DNA from: Syntrophobacter sp963666995 | GTDB lineage: Bacteria > Desulfobacterota > Syntrophobacteria > Syntrophobacterales > Syntrophobacteraceae | NCBI GenBank assembly: GCA_963666995.1 | Contig: OY762941.1 | Span: 186,001-250,000, forward strand | DNA: 64,000 nucleotides | Direction: 5' to 3' | Shown here: in pieces, positions 34,877 to 44,418 of the stretch | Layout: every line of letters starts with the position of its first letter | How positions within the stretch are numbered: position 1 is the stretch's first letter | The notes under the pieces: generated by a model | What the model was told of the DNA's origin: nothing | The model's input: the letters and a program-made list of their open reading frames with translations, nothing else | Databases searched by the model: none | Made by a program: the position numbers and the translations under genes

Positions 34877-36136
34877 TCAGCACGAACGGCTTTTCAGCCG
34901 CTCGAAAATCTCCAGCAGACGGGTTGCGTGCTCCTCCTGTCCGCACTGAGACGCCACAAAATCCTTCCCGGCCCTTCCCATTTTCCTGAGCCGTTCGCGG
35001 TCGCTCAGCATCCAGCGCAACGCCTCCTTCAATTCATCCTCGGAATCAGGTGAGAACAGCCTCCCGGTCACCCGCTCCTCCACCTGTTCGGGAATGCCGC
35101 CCAGGTTTGAGGCAATCACCGGGGTCTCGTGGCAGAAGCTTTCGTAAATACTGATCGGAGCATTGTCATACCAACGGCTGGGGACCACCGTGAACAGGGC
35201 TTCGGAGATCCAGCGGGACAGTTCGTCCCCCTCCTTGAATCCCGGGAAATGGATGCGTCCCCTGTATTCCGGGAGGATAAGCGTCTCGAGGCGTTCCTTC
35301 TCCCCGTCGTAGTCTCTCCCGATCAGGATCAAATCCACCTCGGGCGAAATTTGCTGGTAGGCCCGGACAAGCGTATCCAACCCCTTTTCGTAGGAGATTC
35401 TTCCGAAGTACAGGATGTAGTCTCTTCTCACGCCTTCCTGCATCCCTTGAGGGATTGAGACCGGGTATCGAAGCAGATGGATGCGATCGGCAGGAAAACC
35501 GGCTTCCTCCAGTTTTGACTGCATGAAACGGCAGGGAACGATGAACGCGTCCACCAGGTGAAAGAGCCCGAGCCATCTTTGAGCGTACATGGACAGCACG
35601 CGTACCACCGAAGCCGGGTAACTGTTCTTCACACAGCGATACCGCAGCCCGTGACGATAGTCTCCTCCCTGACACAGAGTGCAGGGTCTGCCGTCTCGCA
35701 GGAAGAGATATGCGGGGCACAGCAGGTGGTAGTCGCCCAGTTGAAGCGCTACGGGGATTCGACGTTTCCGGAAAGTGTGAATGATGCTGGGGGACATGTA
35801 GTTATAAATGTTGAGAAGGTAGGCGATATCCACTCCCCCCAACTCGTCCAGGAACCTGGAAAGGCATCGTCTGGCTTCGACGGAATATATGCTCCGGTCC
35901 AGGTGGCGAATCCAGTTCGTGGGAGACAGTCTGATCGTATGGAAGCGTGCCTGATCGGCTTCTCCGGGGGGAGGAAGGAAGTATTTGACGTAAGGTGATT
36001 CCCAACTGCCGGCGTATCGCACGCTGAACGGAACGGGAGTATGCCCCATGAGCGAAAGCTGTGGAAGGAGTTCGGAAATGTACTTCTCCGTTCCTCCGTT
36101 CAAGAAAAAATACTTGTTACACAGCATGATCCTCAT
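34877..36136 (-). CDS. GT4-family glycosyltransferase
   Basis: 419-residue GT-B transferase beginning MRIMLCNKYFFLNGGTEKYI. Contains a cysteine-rich stretch in the first half (CPAYLFLRDGRPCTLCQGG, about 140-160), a feature of one GT4 subgroup that may bind metal, then YFGRISYEKGLD, LIGRDYDGE and the donor motif VPSRWYDNAPISIYESFCHETPVIA. It overlaps the stop of the BNR-repeat gene by four bases, so it is translationally coupled to it. Confidence 0.9.
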   Translation of the reverse strand: MRIMLCNKYFFLNGGTEKYISELLPQLSLMGHTPVPFSVRYAGSWESPYVKYFLPPPGEADQARFHTIRLSPTNWIRHLDRSIYSVEARRCLSRFLDELGGVDIAYLLNIYNYMSPSIIHTFRKRRIPVALQLGDYHLLCPAYLFLRDGRPCTLCQGGDYRHGLRYRCVKNSYPASVVRVLSMYAQRWLGLFHLVDAFIVPCRFMQSKLEEAGFPADRIHLLRYPVSIPQGMQEGVRRDYILYFGRISYEKGLDTLVRAYQQISPEVDLILIGRDYDGEKERLETLILPEYRGRIHFPGFKEGDELSRWISEALFTVVPSRWYDNAPISIYESFCHETPVIASNLGGIPEQVEERVTGRLFSPDSEDELKEALRWMLSDRERLRKMGRAGKDFVASQCGQEEHATRLLEIFERLKSRSC

Positions 36137-38241
36137 TCACCCACACCCCGCATCTCGAGCCGATAAGCCCCTATCCCGTTGAAGCCCGCGAAAAACCTGA
36201 ATTCGCGACTTTTGACGACTTCGACATCGAGAACGTTGATTTCCGGCAGGTCGAGAGGCATTTTCCGAAACGCATTGCCCCCGTCCTCGCTCACATACAC
36301 GCCGTCGGCCGCCTTTTCATAGGCCAGGGTCCCCACCACTACCAATTTGGGATTCAACGGGTGCACGGCCACGGCATAGGAAGCAATGTGAGCCGGGTTC
36401 CCCCCGGGAAGCCGGACCTCTTTCCAGGTCCGGCCCTCGTCTTCACTCAGGATGATCTTCTTCCCCGGGCGGGCCGCAAAAAGCCGGGACGGATTCGAAG
36501 GATCCATGGCCATCCCGAACGTGAAGGGATACATCCTGCTCACCGCCGTCCAGTTGCCGCCTCCATCGGTGGTCTTGTAAACTCCACCCTGTTGGGTACT
36601 GACATACAGGACCTGAGAATTGCCGGGGTGAACCAGAATCGCGTTCGGACCTTTAATGTAGGGCGTCATAATCCCTCGGTTGATTGCTTGCCAGCTTTTC
36701 CCGCCATCGGAGGTCTTGAAAATGCCGTAGCCGTTGGTGGCCGCATAAAGCACCTCGTCCGATGCAGGATCCACTACCAGGCCGGTCGCCTGTCCGTCAA
36801 CAAAACCCAGACGCGGCAGAGGAGTGGACGGCACGGGAAAGCCGATATCCTCCCAGCTCTCTCCACCGTTGGAACTCCTGTAAACAAAAACTCTGTCCTT
36901 CCTTTTCCACGGATTCATCAGGAGGTACATCCTGGAAGGAGCCCGGCGGGAAATCTCAACAGCCTGAGCGTTTCCGTCCAGAACGCCGGACATTTTCCGC
37001 TTCCAGTTCCTGCCCCCATCCACGGAAACAAGGAGTCCATTGTCAGCGACAGCGAGAAAAATCTTCTGCGTATCGAACGGATGAATCCTGACTGCATTCA
37101 CTACCGTGTTTTGAAGTCCCCTGTGGAGTTGGGACCAGTCTTCCCCTTCATCCCGGCTCTGCCAGACATTCGACCAGTCCGTGAGAAGGACGTTCCGGGG
37201 ATCGGAAGGGGAAAACGCGATCTCCTCGACGCCCGTTAAACCCCTGGCATAGTTTTCCGCCGCCTCGGGCGCCAATTGGAAGGAAGAAATCTTCTTCCAG
37301 GTTTTCCCGGCATCGCTCGACTTATAGAGGAGGTGCGGCCAGACCTCAGGGTGCGTGGCCAGAAAGACGATGTCGGGATTTTGAGGATGCACCGCAAGCG
37401 CTTTGTAGGCTCCAGGGCGATCGAGCAGGACTTGCCGGGGCTCTAAACCCCTTCCTTCCCATTTCCTCAAATCCTCATTCCAGAGATATGGACCGCTGCT
37501 TTTTTCATCCAGATAGAGCCGGCCCTGGGGATGGGCGACAATGTCCGTCACTTCCCTGTGGTCGGCAGGCAACCCTTCGCTGCAGGTCTGCCACCCCCCG
37601 TCCGTCAGGCGGAAGACCCCCCGTTCGGTGCCGGCATAGACTACGTCCCGGTAATTCGCCAGGGAGTAAACCTTGACCTTTTCCAGGCCGGGCACCGGGA
37701 CCGCCGACCATGGCGAACTGTCGAACCTCACTTGGAAAACGCCGCTCCGGTCTGCGGCGACCCACAGAACGTCTTTGGAGAAAACCATCAACCCGCTGCC
37801 GAACTGGCGGGATTCGTACCGCACGATGGAACTCTCCTTCCGCCAGGACTCGCCTCGGTCACGGCTGCCGTACAAACCGTCGGCGGTGAGCAGAAATATC
37901 CGCCGCGGGTCCCGGGGATAAAGTACGATGTCAACAACTGAAAATCCCTCCAGACCCTTTCCGCTCAGATAAAAATTCTTTCCTCCATCCGTGCTTTTAA
38001 AGACCCCCGCCACATCGGAGCCGACGAAAACCACAGCGGGATCCCGAGGATCGACGGCGACGGCAGTGAATCGCCCTCCGCCTTCATAACCGCAGGAAGA
38101 AACGGCGACTCCGCCTTGACCTTCGGAAGCGATGACTTCACGAGGGCAAGGGCCTCCCGAACAAAGAATCACGGCCCAAAAAGACCAAAGCCCAAAAAAG
38201 GCGGCGCAAAACCGGGTCGCACCGTTCCTCATAAAAGGCAT
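36133..38241 (-). CDS. exported BNR-repeat (sialidase/GH74-like beta-propeller) protein
   Basis: 702 residues: signal peptide (about 1-30, then many repeats). At least eight Asp-box/BNR motifs of the form S-x-D-x-G-x-(S/T)-W are visible, for example STDGGKNF, SRDRGESW, SSDAGKTW, SRDEGEDW, SVDGGRNW, SSNGGESW, TSDGGKSW, TTDGGGNW and SEDEGRTW. Each alternates with 'HP.(N/D)P..(V/I)(F/Y)(L/V)(A/S)T', as in GH74-type double propellers and sortilin-like proteins. No confident catalytic residues were identified. Its coupling to a glycosyltransferase suggests it binds or trims the polysaccharide outside the cell. Start is uncertain: no strong ribosome site. Confidence 0.75.
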   Translation of the reverse strand: MPFMRNGATRFCAAFFGLWSFWAVILCSGGPCPREVIASEGQGGVAVSSCGYEGGGRFTAVAVDPRDPAVVFVGSDVAGVFKSTDGGKNFYLSGKGLEGFSVVDIVLYPRDPRRIFLLTADGLYGSRDRGESWRKESSIVRYESRQFGSGLMVFSKDVLWVAADRSGVFQVRFDSSPWSAVPVPGLEKVKVYSLANYRDVVYAGTERGVFRLTDGGWQTCSEGLPADHREVTDIVAHPQGRLYLDEKSSGPYLWNEDLRKWEGRGLEPRQVLLDRPGAYKALAVHPQNPDIVFLATHPEVWPHLLYKSSDAGKTWKKISSFQLAPEAAENYARGLTGVEEIAFSPSDPRNVLLTDWSNVWQSRDEGEDWSQLHRGLQNTVVNAVRIHPFDTQKIFLAVADNGLLVSVDGGRNWKRKMSGVLDGNAQAVEISRRAPSRMYLLMNPWKRKDRVFVYRSSNGGESWEDIGFPVPSTPLPRLGFVDGQATGLVVDPASDEVLYAATNGYGIFKTSDGGKSWQAINRGIMTPYIKGPNAILVHPGNSQVLYVSTQQGGVYKTTDGGGNWTAVSRMYPFTFGMAMDPSNPSRLFAARPGKKIILSEDEGRTWKEVRLPGGNPAHIASYAVAVHPLNPKLVVVGTLAYEKAADGVYVSEDGGNAFRKMPLDLPEINVLDVEVVKSREFRFFAGFNGIGAYRLEMRGVGE

Positions 38242-38366
38242 TGCAATCTCTATTTGCCCGGCCCTGTTTCGCACCCTGTCGATTAACCCCTGCATTTTTC
38301 AAAAATGACGCACAAAGGACCTTCGCCTCTTTGACACCCCTGCCCCGATCCCGCCGGTTCACAGCC

Positions 38367-39080
38367 TCATTTGAATTTTGAACGCGACTTAAAGTCCAAA
38401 TCCCCGGGATCTCTTTGAGGTTCCTGTCTCTGCCACTTCGGTTTAAGACGGGTTGCCGTCTCCCCGCTGAACGAAGCATTGTACTCCACGTAGGAATGTT
38501 CGATGAGATCGTAGCCCTTCATCCAGACGCTCCCGGAAACCATGTCGCTATAGACCCTGATTTTCAGTTGGCCCGCCTGGGCATACACAAGAGTAGGCAG
38601 GGCGCGTTTTTCAGCTCCCTGCTTTCTTTCCTTCTCTTTCGGGCTAAGGAACATTCCTTTGATGGGTTTAAGAAGAATCGGACTGATATAGAAGAAATGG
38701 CATCGGAATGCCCCTTTCACCGGCCTGAGAAAAGTTCTTTTGATGTCGCAAGAGATTTCTCCCCCCGTGACCGTCATATCGCTCCCATCGGAATGCCAGT
38801 AGATAGTGTTTCGGGAATTCAGCTTTGGAAAGCCTCGAATGACAATCAGGTATGCGTTTAGACTATCAGGACTCGGAAGAGCGATCTCCACCGAGGCTCT
38901 GGCTCCCGAGAAATCTTCATTCAAAACCTTCCCGGACAGCTCGATCATGTACGTTTTGGGAGCCCCGCCGGAATCCTGCAAGAGTTCATCCTGGGCAAAA
39001 AGCGCTGAATTAAAGACAAGAAGGGCGAGTAAGATGACGAAAGTGACGCACAATATCCTTCTTCCTGTCCACCACGGCAT
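38367..39080 (-). CDS. exported protein of unknown function
   Basis: 237 residues with a signal peptide (cleavage about after SALFA) and a mature part of mostly beta-type sequence including a central basic segment near PKEKERKQGAEKR. No family recognised. GAGG lies eight bases upstream of the ATG chosen; another ATG two codons earlier is possible. It lies 125 bp ahead of the BNR-repeat gene on the same strand and may be secreted with it. Confidence 0.6.
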   Translation of the reverse strand: MPWWTGRRILCVTFVILLALLVFNSALFAQDELLQDSGGAPKTYMIELSGKVLNEDFSGARASVEIALPSPDSLNAYLIVIRGFPKLNSRNTIYWHSDGSDMTVTGGEISCDIKRTFLRPVKGAFRCHFFYISPILLKPIKGMFLSPKEKERKQGAEKRALPTLVYAQAGQLKIRVYSDMVSGSVWMKGYDLIEHSYVEYNASFSGETATRLKPKWQRQEPQRDPGDLDFKSRSKFK

Positions 39081-39490
39081 ATTCATGGCCTCAGTCCAGT
39101 CCTGAAATGTCAGGAGTAAAATCCGAATCATCTTGGACGAATCCAACAGCAGGATTGAAAGCTTCCCGAAAAGACAATACCTTCGGGACTATATATGACA
39201 TGTTTTCAATACTTCACAACCGCCGGATTATTACCTCAGATGATGGTGAAATACAAGGAACATCCAAGGGGGAGCCGCGTTTGAGGGATGCGGGACAGTA
39301 GCAGGACCGGCGAGTATATAGCCCGCAGGCGCCGGCCTGAGAATTCAGGCGATTTGTTTGTCGATATGGGGATGTCCGGTCATTTAACGGAGGGCCATAC
39401 AAGGACGATCCGGATTCACTTCCGGGGATGCCCGAATCACCCGGTGAGACCGGCCTTCATAAAACCGTTCGGAAGGCAGAGCCGGCCTGG
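39081..39490. other. gap between PilZ gene and exported protein gene
   Basis: About 400 bp with no supported gene or repeat. It presumably includes the promoter for the minus-strand glycosyltransferase operon, but I could not pick out a clear element. Confidence 0.4.
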
Positions 39491-39979
39491 CTAAAGATCG
39501 CCGATCGTATAGTGTTTAATGAATTGCTCCAGCCTTGCCCTGAATTCCTCGGGGAGTTGCGAGAACTCAACTCCACAGCGCCTGGTTTGAAGAGTTTTCA
39601 GGCAGATATCGGGGAGTTCGGTGTCATAAACAACTTTGCAGCTCACGCGCTCCAAGTGCATGACACCTCCGTTCGTACCGCAGATTTTCACATTCGAGTA
39701 CCCTTTTCCTACCGCCCGGGTGGAAATATAGCGAACGCCCGCTCCTCCCAGACTGATATCCATTATCTGCCCCAGGATGGTGCCCTCATCAGCCGTGGTG
39801 AATATGGCATAAGCCCCCGACGTCCCATGGGACCGCTTGTATTTCCTCTGCTCCGCGGACGTCCCCGAGGCTTTCTCTTCAAATGAAGTCAACGAAATCG
39901 AGGGCCTGATGGCAATCCTCCTCTTTATCGTCAGTTCGAGACGATTTCTGCGGCTCTCACCCTCAACAAGCCTGTGCAT
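39491..39979 (-). CDS. PilZ-domain protein (cyclic di-GMP binding)
   Basis: 162 residues with one PilZ domain: an RKYKR motif near residues 46-50 (RxxxR type) and DISLGGAGV (about 73-81; D/N-x-S-x-x-G), the two parts of the c-di-GMP site. No membrane segment or other domain, so it is a cytoplasmic single-domain effector. Placed at the head of the polysaccharide gene block, it may couple c-di-GMP to polymer production or export. Confidence 0.85.
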   Translation of the reverse strand: MHRLVEGESRRNRLELTIKRRIAIRPSISLTSFEEKASGTSAEQRKYKRSHGTSGAYAIFTTADEGTILGQIMDISLGGAGVRYISTRAVGKGYSNVKICGTNGGVMHLERVSCKVVYDTELPDICLKTLQTRRCGVEFSQLPEEFRARLEQFIKHYTIGDL

Positions 39980-40318
39980 GACCTAAGCCGAACAAAGGCA
40001 ACATGGCGTATCCGGGGATCGCCCCTCCCGCGCCAAGCCCTTCTGCCGGCCGATTAACCATGGCAGGCGGCATATTTATATCCGGGGAATCTTGACCGTC
40101 TTATAGTGACAATTCGTTTGGGTGTCAATCAGAAAGTTCCAGGCTTGTCACTGGGACCTGATACCTCGACGTTATCCGCATTGGATCACTCCTGGTTGTA
40201 TTTTCATGCCCTATGGAAAAGCGATCCAACGTTTACTATCAGTCTGAAATAGAGCCGGGCCACAGTCAAACTGCAAATAGTTATGATTGAATATATGTTA
40301 TCACTCATCGTCCTTCGC
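39980..40318. other. gap between phosphoesterase and PilZ genes
   Basis: 340 bp, AT-rich toward 40240-40318. No gene, repeat or clear terminator seen. Confidence 0.4.
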
Positions 40319-41722
40319 TCAAGGGAAGCATGCCTCAAAATCCGATGAGGTCAATTCGGTGATTCCACACCAGTAGGCATTCCAGTTATTGTTAGTTACA
40401 GGTGATTTCTTTGGATTATTCACATCGTAATAATCCATAAAGTCCTTACGGACGGACCGGCTTGTAAGGATTGAGGTATGAACATCTTCCAGATTCTGTG
40501 GATTATATTGCTTCTTAGCATAGGCTTTTTTGAAATCATATTCTTTTCCCCAATTCGACTTATCATAGTTATAGTAGTAGGTATTGACATCAATGACTGA
40601 AAACGATTGGGTATCATAAGTCAATACCTGGAATCCAGGATTATTGTCGAACTGAGGGCTAATTGCCGGAGTGATATGGACAAAAGCCTTTGGTTTATAG
40701 TCCTTGCTGAATACAAGCCTGAAATGATCCATATGAGTATGGCCTGAAAAGATCCCTTTGATAACCCCGGGATATTCCCTCACCAGATCCAAAAATTTAT
40801 CCAAAAAAGTCTCTCCGCCGGAATCCGTATATTCGGCATCCCAGTATTGCTTGATGGAATCACGTCTTTTCCCTTGAGAGTTCACCGTCCCTCCGACGTC
40901 AATACCGGGAAGAATGTGAAGCAGAATCCAGACATTTTCCTTATTCTGCCTGGCGGTTTGCAGTTGAGACTGAAGCCATTTGAGTTGTTCCATCCCCTGC
41001 TTTTTATGATCGTTCTTTTTTGAGAAAAAATTGCTGTTCACTGACAGAATACGGTTTGTTTTTGAACCGGTAGGGAGATAAGAGTAGTTTCCTCCACGCA
41101 GGAAAGTGTTCTTGAAAGCACTCTTTCCCGAAGCGCCTTTCCCCTGGATGTAATAAGAATAGAAAAGATCCCAGGTATCGTGAAGAAAACTCCCGTTGGG
41201 TGCTATCTCATAGTCTTTGTATGAATCGTTATTTCCCAGGGTAAAAATGATCGGTGTGTCACGGAAATATACCTGAAACTCATATTCAATAAACTCCAGC
41301 GTTCTCATTATGAACTTATGAAACGCCTCTTCGGAGCTGAACTTTGAGCGGTAGCCCGCGAAGTGATGCGCCAGTAAGTCGCCGGAAAACAAAATAAATT
41401 CCGGATTGGGGCAAGTGGCCTTCATCTTTTTCAGCGCTGCCATGAAAAGATTGAAATTGGTTTCCTTGCCATGGCCGCTTATGTGCTTGTCGGTTGAGCG
41501 AGAGTATATGCCGTACCACTCCGTGTAGCCGGATTTTTTCAATTTATCGGGCACTTTCGTGTCGGTCGTGTTGAATGGATCGAAATGGATATCAGAAACG
41601 CTGAGAACGGTCCGCTGATTCGCCGCAAGAGCTGCAGCATCGAGATCCTGGGCGCGCGCCGGTCCACATAGGACAAGCAGCAGGATCAGGCATGGGAAAA
41701 AAAGACCCCGTAATCGGCTCAT
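40319..41722 (-). CDS. secreted calcineurin-like phosphoesterase (acid sphingomyelinase-like)
   Basis: 467 residues: signal peptide (about 1-24, cleaved after ARA), then a metallophosphoesterase domain with all five motif blocks: SVSDIHFD (DxH), FSGDLLAHHF (GDxxxH), TLGNNDSY (GN(N/H)D), WILLHILPG (His) and FSGHTHMDHF (GHTH). The layout with DIHFDPF, a long insert and GNNDSY resembles acid sphingomyelinase-like enzymes that cleave phosphodiesters outside the cell. AAAGGAG precedes the chosen ATG; the longest frame starts 20 codons earlier. Composition is more AT-rich than the neighbouring genes, a possible sign of transfer. Substrate unknown. Confidence 0.85.
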   Translation of the reverse strand: MSRLRGLFFPCLILLLVLCGPARAQDLDAAALAANQRTVLSVSDIHFDPFNTTDTKVPDKLKKSGYTEWYGIYSRSTDKHISGHGKETNFNLFMAALKKMKATCPNPEFILFSGDLLAHHFAGYRSKFSSEEAFHKFIMRTLEFIEYEFQVYFRDTPIIFTLGNNDSYKDYEIAPNGSFLHDTWDLFYSYYIQGKGASGKSAFKNTFLRGGNYSYLPTGSKTNRILSVNSNFFSKKNDHKKQGMEQLKWLQSQLQTARQNKENVWILLHILPGIDVGGTVNSQGKRRDSIKQYWDAEYTDSGGETFLDKFLDLVREYPGVIKGIFSGHTHMDHFRLVFSKDYKPKAFVHITPAISPQFDNNPGFQVLTYDTQSFSVIDVNTYYYNYDKSNWGKEYDFKKAYAKKQYNPQNLEDVHTSILTSRSVRKDFMDYYDVNNPKKSPVTNNNWNAYWCGITELTSSDFEACFP

Positions 41723-42694
41723 TTTCTTCTCCTTTGGTTGCTCTGCGGTTTGCCGCTCGTTCCTTTCACCAAGTGACCTCATCTGAGGAGCGACCTGTCG
41801 CTATCGCGTCCACCTCGGCTCTTGAGCGGATTTCATGGGAATGAAGATATATACTGTATACATTAGTAGCATGGCCCGGGATTACAGTCAAAAGGGCATT
41901 CTTTTCTCCGGTCGAATACGACCCGTTGAATTCGCTCCAGCAAGGTGATGAAAAAGGGTATTCCGGAGGAAATCAGGCGAAAGCACGGGATGTAATATCG
42001 TCATTCCAGCGGAGGCCGGAATCCAGGCCTTGATTTTAAGTCATTGAATTTCAAACTAAAAACTTCCAGACCCCGGCTTTCGCCGGGTGACGTTCCAAGA
42101 AAATTTCTATTCCAAAGCGGGGAATTCAATCCCTTTTTCAGCAATCTGCCAGACTTCCCCCTGTGAACACTCCGTTTTCCCGGCAGTCCTCTCCGCGCAA
42201 AGAGCTACCTCCGGCCCGGCATCGGTCTTTGTTTCACCCTAATCATCAAATCGTACGTCCACCGGGACAGATCGCTTCCTCTTTATGAAATCGATAAACA
42301 AAGACGAGCTTGAAGGATATGATGCTTGCTCAGCGGCATCTCATGATTGTATGCTAGGAAACTGCCTTGCTGCTTTTCTGTCAGTTGATCCCGGAGTGGA
42401 TGCGACGTGGTTGTCCAGCCTGTGGCTGTGTCCGTGTATCGCTTTCAGCCCGGTGCTTCGATCACTGGCCGCCGGGCGGTTCACATCACACTCAATGGGT
42501 TGCAGGGCGCGGGTGCGGGCGTTCTATGCCGTGTATCCCGGCCAATCCGCCCCATGCAGCAAATTCAAACCTCCTCGCCCGGCCGGGTCCGGGGCGGAAC
42601 CCGCCGCAAGGCTCATGGCAGGCAAGGCGAATAATGGCGCAACGGGTTGGAAACCGTTCAGGGGGACCAGCCATACTCATTCCCAGGAGAGCTC
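41723..42694. other. 972-bp gene-poor region
   Basis: Contains an AT palindrome (about 41846-41862), a weak promoter-like TTGACT (41886-41891, minus strand) that could serve the phosphoesterase gene, and the repeat at 41999-42092. Open frames over 42285-42690 look random in composition. Confidence 0.5.
41999..42092. repeat. short palindromic repeat, CGTCATTCC...GGGTGACG type, copy 2
   Basis: 94 bp from CGTCATTCCAGCGGAGGCC to CGGCTTTCGCCGGGTGACG, same ends and nearly the same length as the copy at 16375-16469. It contains a strong local hairpin (CCCGGCTTTCGCCGGG). Confidence 0.65.
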
Positions 42695-44401
42695 ATGCGG
42701 ACCACTCACACGCCGGGCAGCCGGCTGAAGGCTGAAGATCGTGAATCCTCAATCTCTTCTTCTCCCGGCCCCGTTTCGAACCGGCTTCAGGGGATCGCCC
42801 CGCGGTTGCTCATCATTTTTGCTGTGTTGACGGCGGCGGCGGTCTTGAGCGGGGGCTGCACTACGGTCGGACCCGATTTTACCAGGCCTTCCGCCCCCGT
42901 GGCAAAGGACTGGCTCGAGAAGAACGATCCCAAGGTCAAAATGGAATCGGCCGATTACGGCCAATGGTGGACCGCATTCGACGATCCCACCCTCAACTCC
43001 CTGATCGAAATCGCCCACAAGAACAATCCGAGTCTTCAGATCGCCGGAATACGAATCCTGGAAGCCAGGGCGCAACTTGGAATCGCCATCGGCAATCAGT
43101 TCCCGCAGCAACAGGCAGCGGTCGCGGCCTACACCTATACCGAGAACAGCGGCAATACCCCGAACACCAAGGGGGGTGGGGACCTGAGGTACCAAACCTA
43201 CAATTACGGCCTCAGCGCAGCGTGGGAACTGGATTTTTGGGGAAAATTCAGGCGGTCCATCGAATCCGCCGGTGCAAGCCTTACGGGCTCCGTTGCCGAT
43301 TATGACAACGCTCTGGTCAGTCTCATGGGAGATGTGGCAACCACTTACATTCAGATTCGGACTTTCGAAGAGCGCCTGCAGGTAGCGCGGGACAATGTGG
43401 CCATCCAAAAGGAGTCTTTACGGCTCACCGAAGTCCGTTTCCGAAACGGGGCGGTGACGGAACTCGATGTGCAGCAGGCCAGGAGCCTTCTCTACGACAC
43501 TGAATCCCAGATCCCGACATTGGAACAGGGCCTCGCCCAGACAAAACATACACTCTGCGTCCTGCTCGGAATGCCCCCATCGGATCTCAGCTCTATCCTC
43601 CTCGGCCCTCAGTCCATCCCCATACCTCCCGCCGAAGTCGCCGTCGGAATTCCCGCTGAATTGCTGATGCGCCGGCCCGACATTCGAAGCGCGGAACTCC
43701 TGGCTGCGGCCCAGTGCGCTCAAATCGGAGTTGCCAGGGCAGACCTCTTCCCCAAAATCACAGTGACCGGATCCTTCGGATTTCTCTCGGGCAGCTCAGT
43801 GCTGACTAAAACAGGTCACAGCGGCTTCGGCGAACTTTTCAACTGGGCCAGCTTCAACATGGCCACCGGCCCATCCATTGAATGGCCCATTTTGAACTAC
43901 GGACAGATCACCAACAACGTCCGGCTCCAGGACGCCAGGTTCCAGGAATTTCTGGTCTCCTATCAGAACACGGTTCTAAACGCGGCGAAGGAGGTCGAGG
44001 ACTCGCTTGTGGGGTTCCTGCAGACGCAGGATCGAGTAAACCTTCTGGCGGAAGCCGTCAAGGCAGCGAAGCGGGCCGTCGAACTTTCACTGATCCAGTA
44101 CCGCGACGGAGCAGTGGACTACTCGCGCGTGCTGAACGCCCAGCAGTCACTCGTGCAGGAAACGGACCGCCTTACCCAGAGCAGAGGCGACGTCCCGATC
44201 AACCTCATAGCGCTTTATCGGGCGCTCGGAGGAGGGTGGGAAGTCCGCCTGGGGAAGGGTTTTGTCTCCGAAGAGACTTTGCAGACAATGAAATCGAGGA
44301 CCAACTGGGGCAACCTGCTGCCGCCGCGGAATCTGCCCGAGAATCTGGAGCCCCCACCGCCTCCCAAGGCGATGGAACTGCCGCAGCGGCCCGACTGGTA
44401 G
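42695..44401 (+). CDS. RND efflux outer-membrane factor (NodT/OprM family lipoprotein)
   Basis: 568-residue outer-membrane channel of a tripartite efflux pump. Lipoprotein signal with lipobox LSGGC (near residue 60), then two OEP repeats: DFTRPSAPVAKDW opening, RFRNGAVTELDVQQARSLL in the first repeat, LLMRRPDIRSAELLAAAQCAQIGVARADLFP mid-protein and QYRDGAVDYSRVLNAQQSL in the second. The C-terminal 60 residues form a proline-rich tail. AGGAGAG lies before the ATG chosen. Unlike usual operons it is convergent with the permease gene, 17 bp apart. Confidence 0.93.
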   Translation: MRTTHTPGSRLKAEDRESSISSSPGPVSNRLQGIAPRLLIIFAVLTAAAVLSGGCTTVGPDFTRPSAPVAKDWLEKNDPKVKMESADYGQWWTAFDDPTLNSLIEIAHKNNPSLQIAGIRILEARAQLGIAIGNQFPQQQAAVAAYTYTENSGNTPNTKGGGDLRYQTYNYGLSAAWELDFWGKFRRSIESAGASLTGSVADYDNALVSLMGDVATTYIQIRTFEERLQVARDNVAIQKESLRLTEVRFRNGAVTELDVQQARSLLYDTESQIPTLEQGLAQTKHTLCVLLGMPPSDLSSILLGPQSIPIPPAEVAVGIPAELLMRRPDIRSAELLAAAQCAQIGVARADLFPKITVTGSFGFLSGSSVLTKTGHSGFGELFNWASFNMATGPSIEWPILNYGQITNNVRLQDARFQEFLVSYQNTVLNAAKEVEDSLVGFLQTQDRVNLLAEAVKAAKRAVELSLIQYRDGAVDYSRVLNAQQSLVQETDRLTQSRGDVPINLIALYRALGGGWEVRLGKGFVSEETLQTMKSRTNWGNLLPPRNLPENLEPPPPPKAMELPQRPDW

Positions 44402-44418
44402 GCAGCCGCGGCCGGGGG

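Noticed and set aside
41846..41862. ATATACTGTATACAT palindrome as a LexA-type SOS box
   Set aside because: The half-sites do not have CTG-N10-CAG spacing and no SOS gene is adjacent.
42285..42728. 147-codon frame ahead of the outer-membrane factor
   Set aside because: Overlaps the lipoprotein start, has no ribosome site and a random composition with many Cys and Arg.
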